Positions 45,559 through 54,325 of a stretch of 64,000 nucleotides of DNA are shown here, in pieces. The position numbers and the translations under genes are program-made. The notes under the pieces were generated by a model that ran no database searches, was not told where the DNA came from, and saw only the letters and a list, made by a program, of their open reading frames with translations. The first letter of the stretch is position 1. Each line of letters begins with the position of its first letter. Source of the DNA: Clostridium sp. AM58-1XD (lineage in GTDB: Bacteria; Bacillota; Clostridia; Lachnospirales; Lachnospiraceae); the NCBI RefSeq assembly GCF_003464085.1, contig NZ_QSDR01000017.1, positions 1 to 64,000 of the forward strand, read 5' to 3'.

Positions 45559-45738
45559 ATGGCAAAGGTACTTTCTAAAGATGGACAAAAAAATCTTATA
45601 GGTTCACAATTTGTTGCGTTACGTAAGCACTTTTCGCTATCTCAAAGAGACTTGGCTGATAAATTACAATTAGCCGTATATAATTTTGATAAGAATGTCA
45701 TTACACGAATCGAGAATTATCAGCGGTTTTGTGACTGA
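45559..45738 (+). pseudogene. XRE-family HTH regulator, frameshifted and truncated
   Basis: MAKVLSKDGQKNLIG opens an HTH_3-type domain (FVALRKHFSLSQRDLADKLQ, then ITRIENYQRF). The frame stops at residue 59. One T too many in the TTTT at 45727-45730 would explain this, since the other frame continues VTDIALKEIYG, as XRE proteins of this kind do (RFVTDIELK). Even so it runs into the end of the cytidylate-kinase-like gene, so its 3' part is probably lost. GGGAGGG precedes the start. Confidence 0.6.
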
Positions 45739-45796
45739 TATAGCGCTGAAAGAAATCTATGGCAGACATCCTTTTTTCCCAGACTCCTTTTCTTTA

Positions 45797-46381
45797 CTAA
45801 AAATTCATTCGGATCATTTCGATCGCTTTTTCCACACTGATTTTCGTTAGGTTTATACACAAATCGTAATTACTTGCCTTTCCCCATTCTGCATCCGCAT
45901 ATTCATTGTAATAAACGGCTCTCATTTTATCCATCTTATGTATTTTTTTCAACGCTTCATCGGGGGATACGTGATCTCTTTTGCATACTCTTTCCACCCG
46001 GTCTTCTTCGTTTGCCGATATGAATATTCTGAACGGGTTTTGATCTCTCAGGATATAATCCGCCGCTCTTCCTATGATGACGCAGCCGCCTTGTCCGGCA
46101 ATTTCCCGGATCGCTTCCCTTTGGGCGTCTATTTTAATCTCTTCCACCGTTTTCTGACCGGATAAAATTCTCGTGCCCATAACAAGAGAATAGAGAAAGC
46201 TGTTGGTTGCCGTTTCGTCGTTTTGGAGGATGTATTCCTTTGATAATCCGCTCTTTGCCGCCGTAACGTCAATGATTTCCTTATCGTAATACGAAATATT
46301 TATTTTTTCCGCTAATTTCTTCCCCAGCTCACGACCGCCGGAGCCAAATTGTCTTCCAATGGTAATGATGATCTTTTCCAT
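45797..46381 (-). CDS. Cytidylate kinase-like family protein
   Basis: A 194-residue P-loop protein of the cytidylate-kinase-like family: IITIGRQFGSGGRELGKKLA (Walker A variant GSGGRELG at 13-20), ISYYDKEIIDV, GCVIIGRAADYILRD and a lid-like segment RVERVCKRD. It is not canonical Cmk (225 aa, rpsA-linked). Such paralogues are common beside transporters in Lachnospiraceae and their nucleotide substrate is undetermined. Its start is three bases after the MATE gene stop, so the two are co-transcribed. Confidence 0.85.
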   Translation of the reverse strand: MEKIIITIGRQFGSGGRELGKKLAEKINISYYDKEIIDVTAAKSGLSKEYILQNDETATNSFLYSLVMGTRILSGQKTVEEIKIDAQREAIREIAGQGGCVIIGRAADYILRDQNPFRIFISANEEDRVERVCKRDHVSPDEALKKIHKMDKMRAVYYNEYADAEWGKASNYDLCINLTKISVEKAIEMIRMNF

Positions 46382-46384
46382 GTT

Positions 46385-47830
46385 CTATACCTCTCTTATA
46401 CATTTTCTCTTCTCTCTTATGCCTCTTCTCTTCTGCATTTTCTCTTCTGTATTTTCTCTTTTTGTGGCTGCGGCTGCGTTTAACTCCTTCATGACAGATT
46501 TCATCATCAACAGCACTGCCAGAAATGATATGACATCGGCCGCAGGCCCTGAAAACAGCGGCCCGGTGATGCCAAATGCCAGCGGCAGAATCAGCACCAG
46601 GGGGACGCTCAGAACAAATTCTCTCAGCAGCGACAGTCCCATTGACATCACCGGTTTTCCTAATGACTGCAGGAATATGCTGGTTGCTTTCTGCACGCAG
46701 CAAAGGGTGATCGTACTCAGGAAAATGCGGAATGCCATGACGCCATATTCGTTATACAGATCGCTTTCGCTGCCAAAGAGGCTGATGATATTCATCGGGA
46801 AAATCTCAAAGCAGATCGTTGCGATAATTCCGATGCCCACTTCGATCATCATCATCTTTTTGTAAATTTCTTTGACACGGTCCATGCGGCCTGCGCCGTA
46901 ATTATAGCCGACGATCGGCTGTGATCCGGCGGCAACGCCGACCACAACTGCTATTACAATCTGGAAAACCTTCATCACAATGCCAACGACGGTCATCGGA
47001 ATATCCGAACCGTACTTGGACATGGCGCCGTATTTTACCAGCACATTATTCATGACTCCCATAATAATGACGATCGAAAGCTGCGTCAGAAAGCTGCTGA
47101 TTCCGAGGGGTAAGATTCGTTTCAACAGAGCGGTTTTTATGGCAAAACATTTCCTGTCCAGCTTAAACGATTTTGTACGGAAAAGATAATAGAAGGCCAA
47201 AGCTGCGGATATGGTCTGGCCTGCAATAGTCGCAATGGCAGCGCCTTTCACGCCCCAGTGGAGCACAAAAATTGCAACCGGATCTAAAATAATATTGATA
47301 ATACAGCCAATCAATGTGGATATCATCGCAAACTGCGGACTTCCATCGGCCCGGATCACGGAGTTCAAGCCGTTTGTAAACATAAAAAACGGAATGCCGA
47401 TCACAATAATGTCAAAATACTCTCTGGCATATTCGATATTATTCTCTGTCGCGCCGAAGGCGTTTAAAATTCCTTCCCGGCAGACCATAAAAATCACCAT
47501 GATAACAATGCTGCTCAGCACAAGCATAACGATGTTATTTCCCGCTCCCGTTCTTGTACCTTCCGTATCTTTTTTGCCCTGGCAGATACTTAAAAATGCG
47601 GCGCATCCGTCTCCCAGCATCAAAGCGAGAGCAAGGGCAATCACCGTAATCGGAAACACCACGTTCGTCGCGCCGTTGCCCAGATATCCCACGCCTCTTC
47701 CAATAAAGATCTGATCCACGATATTATAGAGCGACGACACCAGCAACGACATAATACACGGAATCGAAAATTTCATCATAAGCTTCCCGATCGGAGCCTC
47801 TACAAGGTATTGATTTGAATTTTGTTTCAT
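46385..47830 (-). CDS. MATE-family multidrug/toxin efflux transporter
   Basis: A 481-residue antiporter with 12 membrane helices in two MatE repeats. Landmarks: FSIPCIMSLLVSSLYNIVDQIFIGRGVG at the start (family signature), NVVFPITVIALALALMLGDG, and SQPIVGYNYGAGRMDRVKEI in the second half. It would expel cationic drugs or toxins using Na+ or H+. The C-terminus ends in a highly charged tail (Lys/Arg/Glu). Its leader holds an attenuator-like hairpin. Confidence 0.92.
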   Translation of the reverse strand: MKQNSNQYLVEAPIGKLMMKFSIPCIMSLLVSSLYNIVDQIFIGRGVGYLGNGATNVVFPITVIALALALMLGDGCAAFLSICQGKKDTEGTRTGAGNNIVMLVLSSIVIMVIFMVCREGILNAFGATENNIEYAREYFDIIVIGIPFFMFTNGLNSVIRADGSPQFAMISTLIGCIINIILDPVAIFVLHWGVKGAAIATIAGQTISAALAFYYLFRTKSFKLDRKCFAIKTALLKRILPLGISSFLTQLSIVIIMGVMNNVLVKYGAMSKYGSDIPMTVVGIVMKVFQIVIAVVVGVAAGSQPIVGYNYGAGRMDRVKEIYKKMMMIEVGIGIIATICFEIFPMNIISLFGSESDLYNEYGVMAFRIFLSTITLCCVQKATSIFLQSLGKPVMSMGLSLLREFVLSVPLVLILPLAFGITGPLFSGPAADVISFLAVLLMMKSVMKELNAAAATKRENTEEKMQKRRGIREKRKCIREV

Positions 47831-47850
47831 ATTTTGTTCTCTCTTCCCAC

Positions 47851-47961
47851 AAAAAAATGATAGCCAATGTGTTGGTTTTCACATTTCAGCTACCACCTCT
47901 TTGATCTATTTTTAATTAATCACCCCGGTTGGAAAATCCCTCACCGGGTGCTCCTATTATA
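47851..47961 (-). promoter_or_regulatory. Leader with terminator-like attenuator before the MATE gene
   Basis: A -10 TATAAT (47956-47961) would start RNA near 47950, exactly at hairpin 1 (CACCCGGT/ACCGGGGTG, 47921-47950). A second stem (GGTAGC...GCTATC with AATGTG/CACATT inside, 47859-47894) is followed by seven Ts (47851-47857), forming a terminator 20 bases before the ATG. AGAGGTGG (47893-47900) followed by ATGTGA, or a GTG frame from 47882 running through the terminator, could serve as a regulatory uORF. The -35 is weak. Confidence 0.5.
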
Positions 47962-48114
47962 CCTTATATTTTTTCCGTTCGTAATATGTGATTATCACTA
48001 AAGTTTTGCTGCTATATATATGTGCATAATTGCCATATCATATGCCTGCCCGCTAATCTGCAGATACATGATTTATGATTCATCGCCGCCGGAAATTTCA
48101 ATCTAACGGTTCCG

Positions 48115-49065
48115 TCATATAGTCTTCAAGTATTCCCGCGGTGAAACATGATAATAATCCCGAAAGGCTTTGTAAAAATTGCTGCTGTTGCTATACCCCA
48201 GCGCCGTGGAAATTTCTTCTATCGGCATCCTCGTTCCTTCCAGAAGAATGACCGCCCGTTCCATTCGAAGCTCCAGTAAAATTTCAGTAAAAGATTTTCC
48301 CGTTTCACGGTGCAGTAAGGTTGAGATATAGTTGGGGTGATATGAAAAATTCTTTGCGATCTCTTTAAGCGATACCGTATCAAAATGTTCTCCTATGTAC
48401 TGCACGATTTTCTCCGAAAGATTTTCCTTGGCGTTTTCCCTGTTTTCCTGAACATATTGACGCGCGATCTGAATCAGAAAGGATAACGCGAGGGATTTCA
48501 GGACCGCCTGGCTATCCTCCCGTCTGTTGGCATACTCCACTGCCATCATCTCCAGGAGGGCGCGTATATTGCAGTCGTCTTCAATCTTAAAGTGAATAAA
48601 TTCATCAGAAAATTCGTTCGTAGCCGGATCAAGGAGGAAATGAAACAGCTTTGTATTGGCAGACAACATTGGCAAAAACGCCCGGCAAAACGTATCTTTC
48701 TGAATGAGTACGCCGATAATCGTCGTTTCCCTGTCGTCATGAACACAGAGAGCATGTCCAGCAAAAGGCTGGCCCGCATACAGCTCACCTTCCCGGATCG
48801 TAATGCGGTTATCATACTTGAAGCTGATCGAGTCGTATTCTCCCTGATATGTATAATTAAAATAGAAGTAATCGTGGCGGTGAAACAGCTCCTGCCGTCC
48901 GCCGCTCTGATGAACGACAACCATAATTTCATCTTCCGGCGCACCTGGCCAGTAAAACATCTTTTCCTCCTGATTTTCACAAGGACAATTATGATATGTC
49001 CAGTCCCATTCCAGGAATTCCTTCCGCAGTTTCTCAACTGCCGCACACAATACTTCCTGTCCCAT
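48115..49065 (-). CDS. AraC-family transcriptional regulator
   Basis: A 316-residue regulator: an N-terminal cupin-like ligand domain (ELFHRHDYFYFNYTYQGEYD) and a C-terminal AraC HTH pair (IVQYIGEHFDTVSLKEIAKNF; EEISTALGYSNSSNFYKAFRD). It lies divergent to a MATE gene at 49277 and is its likely activator, probably sensing a sugar-like or drug ligand. The frame is intact. The gene is 284 bases from the other MATE gene, which has its own leader control. Confidence 0.9.
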   Translation of the reverse strand: MGQEVLCAAVEKLRKEFLEWDWTYHNCPCENQEEKMFYWPGAPEDEIMVVVHQSGGRQELFHRHDYFYFNYTYQGEYDSISFKYDNRITIREGELYAGQPFAGHALCVHDDRETTIIGVLIQKDTFCRAFLPMLSANTKLFHFLLDPATNEFSDEFIHFKIEDDCNIRALLEMMAVEYANRREDSQAVLKSLALSFLIQIARQYVQENRENAKENLSEKIVQYIGEHFDTVSLKEIAKNFSYHPNYISTLLHRETGKSFTEILLELRMERAVILLEGTRMPIEEISTALGYSNSSNFYKAFRDYYHVSPREYLKTI

Positions 49066-49276
49066 CCTGCCGCTCCCTTTTCAAAAACATGCCATAAATG
49101 ACCGCTTTGCAGTCATAATAATACATCCGCTACGCAGTCATTATACCATCTCACATTAGAAAATACCATTGTATATATTAAGATTTAGCGCTGTTTCTTT
49201 CATCATATTCTTTTATACTTGAGACCATTAACAAAGAGGTTCGCTATAAAAGGCGACAGGCAGGAGGTTATTTTTT

Positions 49277-50635
49277 ATGAAATGGAATGAACTAAACGGC
49301 GAAAAAACCGCCTTCTACAAAAAACTATTTTCCCTTGTGCTGCCGATCGCCTTTCAGCAGTTTATGCTGGCGGCGGTGAGTGCTACCGACGCGCTCATGC
49401 TGGGATTTGTCAATCAGGATTCCCTTTCGGCGGTATCTCTGGCCGGACAAATCACCTTTGTATTCAACCTGTTTATGGGCGGATTGACAATGGGAACAAG
49501 TATTTTAGCGGCACAATATTATGGAAAAGGAGACGTAACTTCGATCGAAAAAATCTTTGCCTATGTCACGAAGATTTCTTTTCTGATATCATCCCTCTTC
49601 TTTTTAGCCTCCTTTTTCATGCCCGGTATATTGATGAGGATTTTCACCAACGAACAGCAGCTGATATCGGGCGGCAGCATTTATCTTAGGATTGTATCAT
49701 TGTCTTATCTGTTCACCGGAATATCGCAAATATACCTTTGTATCATGAAGAACACAGGGGATGCAATGAAAAGTATGGCGATCGGATCGAGTTCCGTGGT
49801 CATCAATATTTTCTTAAACGCCGCGCTGATTTTCGGACTGCTCTTTTTTCCGGAAATGGGCATCGCAGGCGCCGCTCTTGCCACTTCTGTTTCGAAACTT
49901 GTTGAAATGCTGTGGGCTTATGCGGAATCTCTGGGTGAAAACAGAATCCGCCTGCATATGAAATATTGTTTTGAAGCAGATCGTCTTTTGGCCAGGGACT
50001 ACTGGAAATATACCACGCCTATGTTAGGTGATTATCTTGTGTGGGGGTGCGGCTTTACTATGTACTCCGTGATTATGGGACACTTAGGCAGCGACGCCGT
50101 TGCCGCCAATTCCATTGCAAATATCGTAAAGAACCTGATTGTAAGTTTCTGTACAGGACTTGCAAATGGCGGCGGCATCATCGTAGGTTATGAACTGGGA
50201 TTAGGAAATCTGCCACAGGCAAAGGCCTTCGGCAGACTGCTCTGGAAGATGGCGGTTATCAGCGGCGCAGCGTCCGGATTGTTCCTGCTTACCATAACGC
50301 CTTTGATTCTGAACGTGACCTCTTTAAGTCCCCAGGCAGCTGGATATTTAAAATGGATGCTTATATTCTGCGCCTGCTATATGGTCGCTAAGGCCGTCAA
50401 TATGACAACCATAGCCGGGATTTTCCCCGCCGGCGGAGATTCTCAGTTCGGCCTGATCTGCGACGCGGTCACGATGTGGATTTTTGCTGTTCCCGCCGGT
50501 TTCCTGGCGGCATTTTACTGGAATCTACCCGTAGTCATTGTCTTTCTGATTATCAATTTAGATGAAGTTGTCAAACTGCCCGCCGCTGTGATCCATTACC
50601 GGAAATACGGCTGGCTAAAAAATATCACAAGATAA
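49277..50635 (+). CDS. MATE-family efflux transporter
   Basis: A 452-residue second MATE pump, only distantly like the one at 46385. The N-terminus reads KLFSLVLPIAFQQFMLAAVSATDALMLGFV, then GGLTMGTSILAAQYYGKGD. Twelve hydrophobic helices are evident. GGAGG lies eight bases before ATG 49277. It is followed 26 bases later by a sugar O-acetyltransferase gene, so the two are probably one transcript under the divergent AraC regulator. Confidence 0.92.
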   Translation: MKWNELNGEKTAFYKKLFSLVLPIAFQQFMLAAVSATDALMLGFVNQDSLSAVSLAGQITFVFNLFMGGLTMGTSILAAQYYGKGDVTSIEKIFAYVTKISFLISSLFFLASFFMPGILMRIFTNEQQLISGGSIYLRIVSLSYLFTGISQIYLCIMKNTGDAMKSMAIGSSSVVINIFLNAALIFGLLFFPEMGIAGAALATSVSKLVEMLWAYAESLGENRIRLHMKYCFEADRLLARDYWKYTTPMLGDYLVWGCGFTMYSVIMGHLGSDAVAANSIANIVKNLIVSFCTGLANGGGIIVGYELGLGNLPQAKAFGRLLWKMAVISGAASGLFLLTITPLILNVTSLSPQAAGYLKWMLIFCACYMVAKAVNMTTIAGIFPAGGDSQFGLICDAVTMWIFAVPAGFLAAFYWNLPVVIVFLIINLDEVVKLPAAVIHYRKYGWLKNITR

Positions 50636-50661
50636 ATAATGGAAAATAAGGAGGTTTTGAT

Positions 50662-51240
50662 ATGACCGAGCTTGAAAAATTAGATGCCGGACTGGAATAC
50701 TGCTTTTTTGATACCGGCCTTGTGGCCCGTAAGGAAAGGGCCTTAAAGAATTGTGCAAAATTTAACGCCATTGATCCTGCCGACTATGAAACCCAGCTTT
50801 CAGCAATCAAAGAACTGTTCGGCTCTACCGGAAAAAATGTATATATCCAACCGAATTTCAACTGCGACTACGGAAAAAACATTCATGTCGGCAAGGATTT
50901 TTTGACGAACTATAATGTTACGATTTTAGATATTGCACCGGTACATATCGGCGACTATTGCATGATTGGGCCAAACACGTTAATCACGACTGTGGGACAC
51001 CCACTTAATCCAAGAGGCAGGCGGGAGAAAAAAGCATATGGTAAACCGGTCACTATTGGAAATGATGTCTGGATCGGCGGCAACTGTACCATACTTCCAG
51101 GCGTTACCATCAGAAATAATATAGTCGTGGCCGCCGGCGCAGTGGTAACAAAAGATGTTCCCGACCATTGCATCGTAGCAGGCGTCCCGGCAAAAATCAT
51201 TAGAAGAATCGAAGGCAACGATGAACAGTCAGCCGAATAA
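50662..51240 (+). CDS. Sugar O-acetyltransferase (maltose/galactoside type)
   Basis: A 192-residue left-handed beta-helix acetyltransferase of the Maa/LacA/NodL group. The N-terminal helix pair (ARKERALKNCAKFNAID) precedes hexapeptide repeats (VHIGDYCMIGPNTLITTVGHP with the catalytic His, then VTIGNDVWIGGNCTILPGV). It acetylates a sugar hydroxyl using acetyl-CoA, often to allow export of non-metabolised sugars. That fits its place directly after an efflux pump. Confidence 0.93.
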   Translation: MTELEKLDAGLEYCFFDTGLVARKERALKNCAKFNAIDPADYETQLSAIKELFGSTGKNVYIQPNFNCDYGKNIHVGKDFLTNYNVTILDIAPVHIGDYCMIGPNTLITTVGHPLNPRGRREKKAYGKPVTIGNDVWIGGNCTILPGVTIRNNIVVAAGAVVTKDVPDHCIVAGVPAKIIRRIEGNDEQSAE

Positions 51241-51256
51241 ACGGATAAATTGGAAA

Positions 51257-51709
51257 TTAACGCTCCCGTTTTAAATAAACCATATCAACGAGCTGTTTTC
51301 CATCTTCAAACATCGGATGGTCGTAATTGTCAGTAAAGAAGTTTATCAAACGGTGAGATTCCGTGAAACCGCACTTGTGATAAAAACTAAGAGACGAAGG
51401 AACATCGCCTGTTCCGACCAACATTGTGTTGCAGCCGTCATAATGGGAAAACAAAAACTCGATCAATGTTCTCCCATATCCTTTTCTTTGACAGCCAGGC
51501 ATAACCGCAATGTTTTTAAGCTCATAGACACCATCCGCCTCTTTGGTGACTACGCATTCGGCCTTTAATCCATCGTCGTCCAAAACAAACATATCACCGC
51601 GTTCGAGGTACTTATCTATCATGCTTTCCTGTTCGTCAGCCAACAACAGCAAGTCAATATACGCTTTTTTATCGCCTGTTACTTCCTGAATATCCATAAG
51701 TACCCCCAT
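51257..51709 (-). CDS. GNAT family N-acetyltransferase
   Basis: A 150-residue acetyltransferase with the CoA-binding run NIAVMPGCQRKGYGRTLIEFLF (Q/RxxGxG/A) and FYHKCGFTESHRLINFF near the C-terminus. The N-terminus carries an acidic stretch. It is 12 bases downstream of the phoR stop and on the same strand, but is unlikely to belong functionally to the Pho system. The substrate is unknown. Confidence 0.85.
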   Translation of the reverse strand: MGVLMDIQEVTGDKKAYIDLLLLADEQESMIDKYLERGDMFVLDDDGLKAECVVTKEADGVYELKNIAVMPGCQRKGYGRTLIEFLFSHYDGCNTMLVGTGDVPSSLSFYHKCGFTESHRLINFFTDNYDHPMFEDGKQLVDMVYLKRER

Positions 51710-51721
51710 AAATTTTTAGAT

Positions 51722-53407
51722 TTAAAAAGTCTCCGTTTTTTCTTTCTTCCAGGTCAGGATCATCGACGTTCCTTTTCCTTCCGCGCTCTCAAGATCCACT
51801 TCGGCGCCAAGGCAGGCGGCTCCATGCTTCACAATAGACAGACCAAGTCCGGTTCCGCCGATCTCTCTGGAATGACTTTTATCTACCCTGTAAAACCGTT
51901 CGAATATTCGCTTATGGCTGGAAACGGGAATTCCAATACCAGTATCTGTAATGCTCAGTACGATCCTGGCGTCATCTTCTTTTACCTCTGCAATGACCGA
52001 ACCGCCTTTTTTATTATATTTTACGGCATTGTCACAAAGATTATAGAGCACTTCATTCATAATTTCCCTGGCCCCTGTAATTTTGCTGTGCACGCCTTTT
52101 ACTTCCAGCACAATTCCTTCTTTTTCCGCTGCGGAAGCCACCAGATCCAGATTCTCCTTTGCCGCCTGGAACAGGTCGATCTCCACCTTCTCATATGGAA
52201 GTGTGTTTTCATCCAGCTGGGAAATACGGATTACATCGTTGACAAGAGTCATAAGCCTCTGGGATTCATCAAATATTTTCCCTGCAAATCTGGGAATGTC
52301 TTCCGGTTTAACCATACCATCCCTGATAATCTCTGCAAAACCGGAAATCGAAGTAAGCGGCGTTTTCAGTTCGTGAGATACGTTTGCGGAAAATTCCCTG
52401 CGCAGCTGCTCGCCCTCCTGTTTTTCCGTAATGTCCACAAGTACAAGGACAGCTCCGGCACATTGATTATCCCGGATGACCGGGCTTGCAATCAGCTGAC
52501 AGTAACCAAATGTCTCCAGTATTACGGTTTTACTCTCTCCGGAAAGCGCCGACTCCACCGCTTTCTGAAAATTCTCACTCCTGTTCAGCTCCAGAACACT
52601 CTGGTTTGCCCTCACCCGGTCAGCCCCCAGAAGTTTAAGGGCGCTGGAATTATAGGAAAGAATCTCTGTCCTTTTATCAATCACGAGCAGTCCTTCACTC
52701 ATGCTTTCCGTTATAATCGCAAATTCCTGCTGCTGCCTCTGAGCTTCCATAAGCTGCCTGTTGATTGTCCTGTTCTGCCGCTCTATCTTTGTCAGGAACG
52801 GCTCTATCTCGTCATATATATCATTATTTGTTCCCATGGCCGTTTCCAGATGGTCCACATCCAGCTTATTGATCGGCTCCGTGATCTTTTCTGCCGCTTT
52901 TCTGGCAAACAGAAATGCCAGAACCAGCAGAATCAGCACCGCTGCTATCGCCGGATATGCAAGGCCTGCCATGATCGCCGCAATCGTATACTGCGTATTT
53001 GCTATTCTAAGGACGGTTCCGTCGTCGAGCCTGGTCGCAATATAGATCGTCTTAACCGCAAGGGTGTTTGAGTACCGGATGGATTCCCCATACGGCCCCT
53101 CCAGGGCTTCCTGTACTTCTGTCCTGTCCATATGGTTTTCCATCTGTGAAACGTCTGCCATATTGTCATACAGGACGGTCCCGTCCTGTCCAATCAGGGT
53201 AATTCTCTCCCCTGTATCAGAAAACCTGTCCAGGTTTTCTGTTCCGCCCATTTCAACTGCAAGGGCCAGATAATCGATTTCCCTTTTTAATTCCTGATGT
53301 ATCTGCCTTTCAAAATATCCCGGAAGCAGGATTAATATCCACAAAAATGCCGCCGCCAGCATGATACCGGAAACAAAAAGTATGGAGTGGAAAATTCTCC
53401 TTGTCAC
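51722..53407 (-). CDS. phoR: Phosphate-starvation sensor histidine kinase PhoR
   Basis: A 561-residue membrane kinase. Two membrane helices (~8-30 and ~140-168) flank an extracytoplasmic domain. A HAMP-like linker and PAS domain (~225-330) follow. The H-box is FSANVSHELKTPLTSI with His346; the N-box NEVLYNLCDNAVKYN and G-boxes DTGIGIP and GTGLGLSIVKH are intact. It phosphorylates the response regulator encoded four bases upstream (overlapping genes). Location beside pst-phoU supports the PhoR call. Confidence 0.93.
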   Translation of the reverse strand: MTRRIFHSILFVSGIMLAAAFLWILILLPGYFERQIHQELKREIDYLALAVEMGGTENLDRFSDTGERITLIGQDGTVLYDNMADVSQMENHMDRTEVQEALEGPYGESIRYSNTLAVKTIYIATRLDDGTVLRIANTQYTIAAIMAGLAYPAIAAVLILLVLAFLFARKAAEKITEPINKLDVDHLETAMGTNNDIYDEIEPFLTKIERQNRTINRQLMEAQRQQQEFAIITESMSEGLLVIDKRTEILSYNSSALKLLGADRVRANQSVLELNRSENFQKAVESALSGESKTVILETFGYCQLIASPVIRDNQCAGAVLVLVDITEKQEGEQLRREFSANVSHELKTPLTSISGFAEIIRDGMVKPEDIPRFAGKIFDESQRLMTLVNDVIRISQLDENTLPYEKVEIDLFQAAKENLDLVASAAEKEGIVLEVKGVHSKITGAREIMNEVLYNLCDNAVKYNKKGGSVIAEVKEDDARIVLSITDTGIGIPVSSHKRIFERFYRVDKSHSREIGGTGLGLSIVKHGAACLGAEVDLESAEGKGTSMILTWKKEKTETF

Positions 53408-54090
53408 TTCTTTTCTCCTCCGATCTTGTAGCCAACTCCTCTGACCGTCTCAATCAGGCTGCCTGCCTCACCCAGCTTCTGGCGCAGCGTCCTGATGTGC
53501 ACATCTACCGTCCTGCTCTCGCCGTCAAAGGAGTATCCCCACACTTTATCCAATAGCTGCGCCCTCGAGAATACCATTTCCCGATGTTCCATCATCAGAC
53601 ACAGCAGTTCAAATTCTTTCAGCGTCAGGGTAATATTTTCCCCGTTTACCGACACCACATGTCTGGAGGGGCATACATAAAGGCTGCCAAGGGTATATTC
53701 CTCCCTTTCTTCCTCCTGGACCTGATCTCCGGCTCTTCTCATCAGCGCCCTGATCCTGGAAAGCAGTTCCATCATGCGAAACGGCTTTGCCACATAATCA
53801 TCTGCGCCGCTGTCCAGTCCCAGTACGGTGTCATATTCGCTCCCTTTCGCCGTCAACATAATAACAGGCAGAGTTTTCGTTTCCCTGTCCGCCTTTAACT
53901 TCTTAAGAATACTCAGGCCGTCTTCCTCCGGCAGCATGATATCCAATAGAATCAGATTCGGAAGTCCCTGTTTCATCCCCTCGTAAAATTCTGACGGACG
54001 GGCAAAGCTTTTCGCCTCCATGCCCTGACTGTTCAGCGTATACGTGATCAGTTCCCTGATACTGTCGTCGTCTTCTACAATATATACCAT
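53404..54090 (-). CDS. phoP: Response regulator PhoP/PhoB
   Basis: A 228-residue OmpR-type regulator. The receiver has Glu6-Asp7-Asp8, phospho-acceptor Asp50 (LLDIMLPEEDG), Thr80 and Lys102. The DNA-binding wing has SRAQLLDKVWGYSFDGESRTVDVHI. It is coupled to phoR by a four-base overlap. It should bind the TTTACA repeats before pstS and the phosphonate operon during phosphate limitation. Confidence 0.94.
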   Translation of the reverse strand: MVYIVEDDDSIRELITYTLNSQGMEAKSFARPSEFYEGMKQGLPNLILLDIMLPEEDGLSILKKLKADRETKTLPVIMLTAKGSEYDTVLGLDSGADDYVAKPFRMMELLSRIRALMRRAGDQVQEEEREEYTLGSLYVCPSRHVVSVNGENITLTLKEFELLCLMMEHREMVFSRAQLLDKVWGYSFDGESRTVDVHIRTLRQKLGEAGSLIETVRGVGYKIGGEKK

Positions 54091-54213
54091 GGCTTACCTC
54101 CGCCTGTTTTTATAACTTGTTACTATAAATCACTCCCAGTATACACAGTTCTCTGAACTCCTGCAAGACCACGTTAAGTGAACTGGTATGCTCCCATCTG
54201 CGGCCATTATGCC

Positions 54214-54325
54214 ATAGCCGCAAGCGGCTACGGCGCCTCCGGCCGAACTTAGCGCACGGTTTTCTGCGGCGAGCGCAGAAACCGTTGATGCGCAGATATA
54301 ATGTCCGCTCTGCGGCCATTATATC
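54214..54325. repeat. Dispersed structured repeat, copy B
   Basis: This segment between phoU and phoP aligns throughout with the reverse strand of 17409-17519. Shared blocks are CCGCA(c)AGCGGCT, CTCCGGC, AGCGC-CGG, TTTCTG...GCAGAAACCG, ATGCGCAGATATAATGTCC and CATTATATC. Stem partners co-vary (TTTCTGTAGTGAATGCAGAAA against TTTCTGCGGCGAGCGCAGAAA). Its right end supplies the stop codon of the phoU gene. CTGCGGCCATTAT occurs at both 54198 and 54310. Confidence 0.78.
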
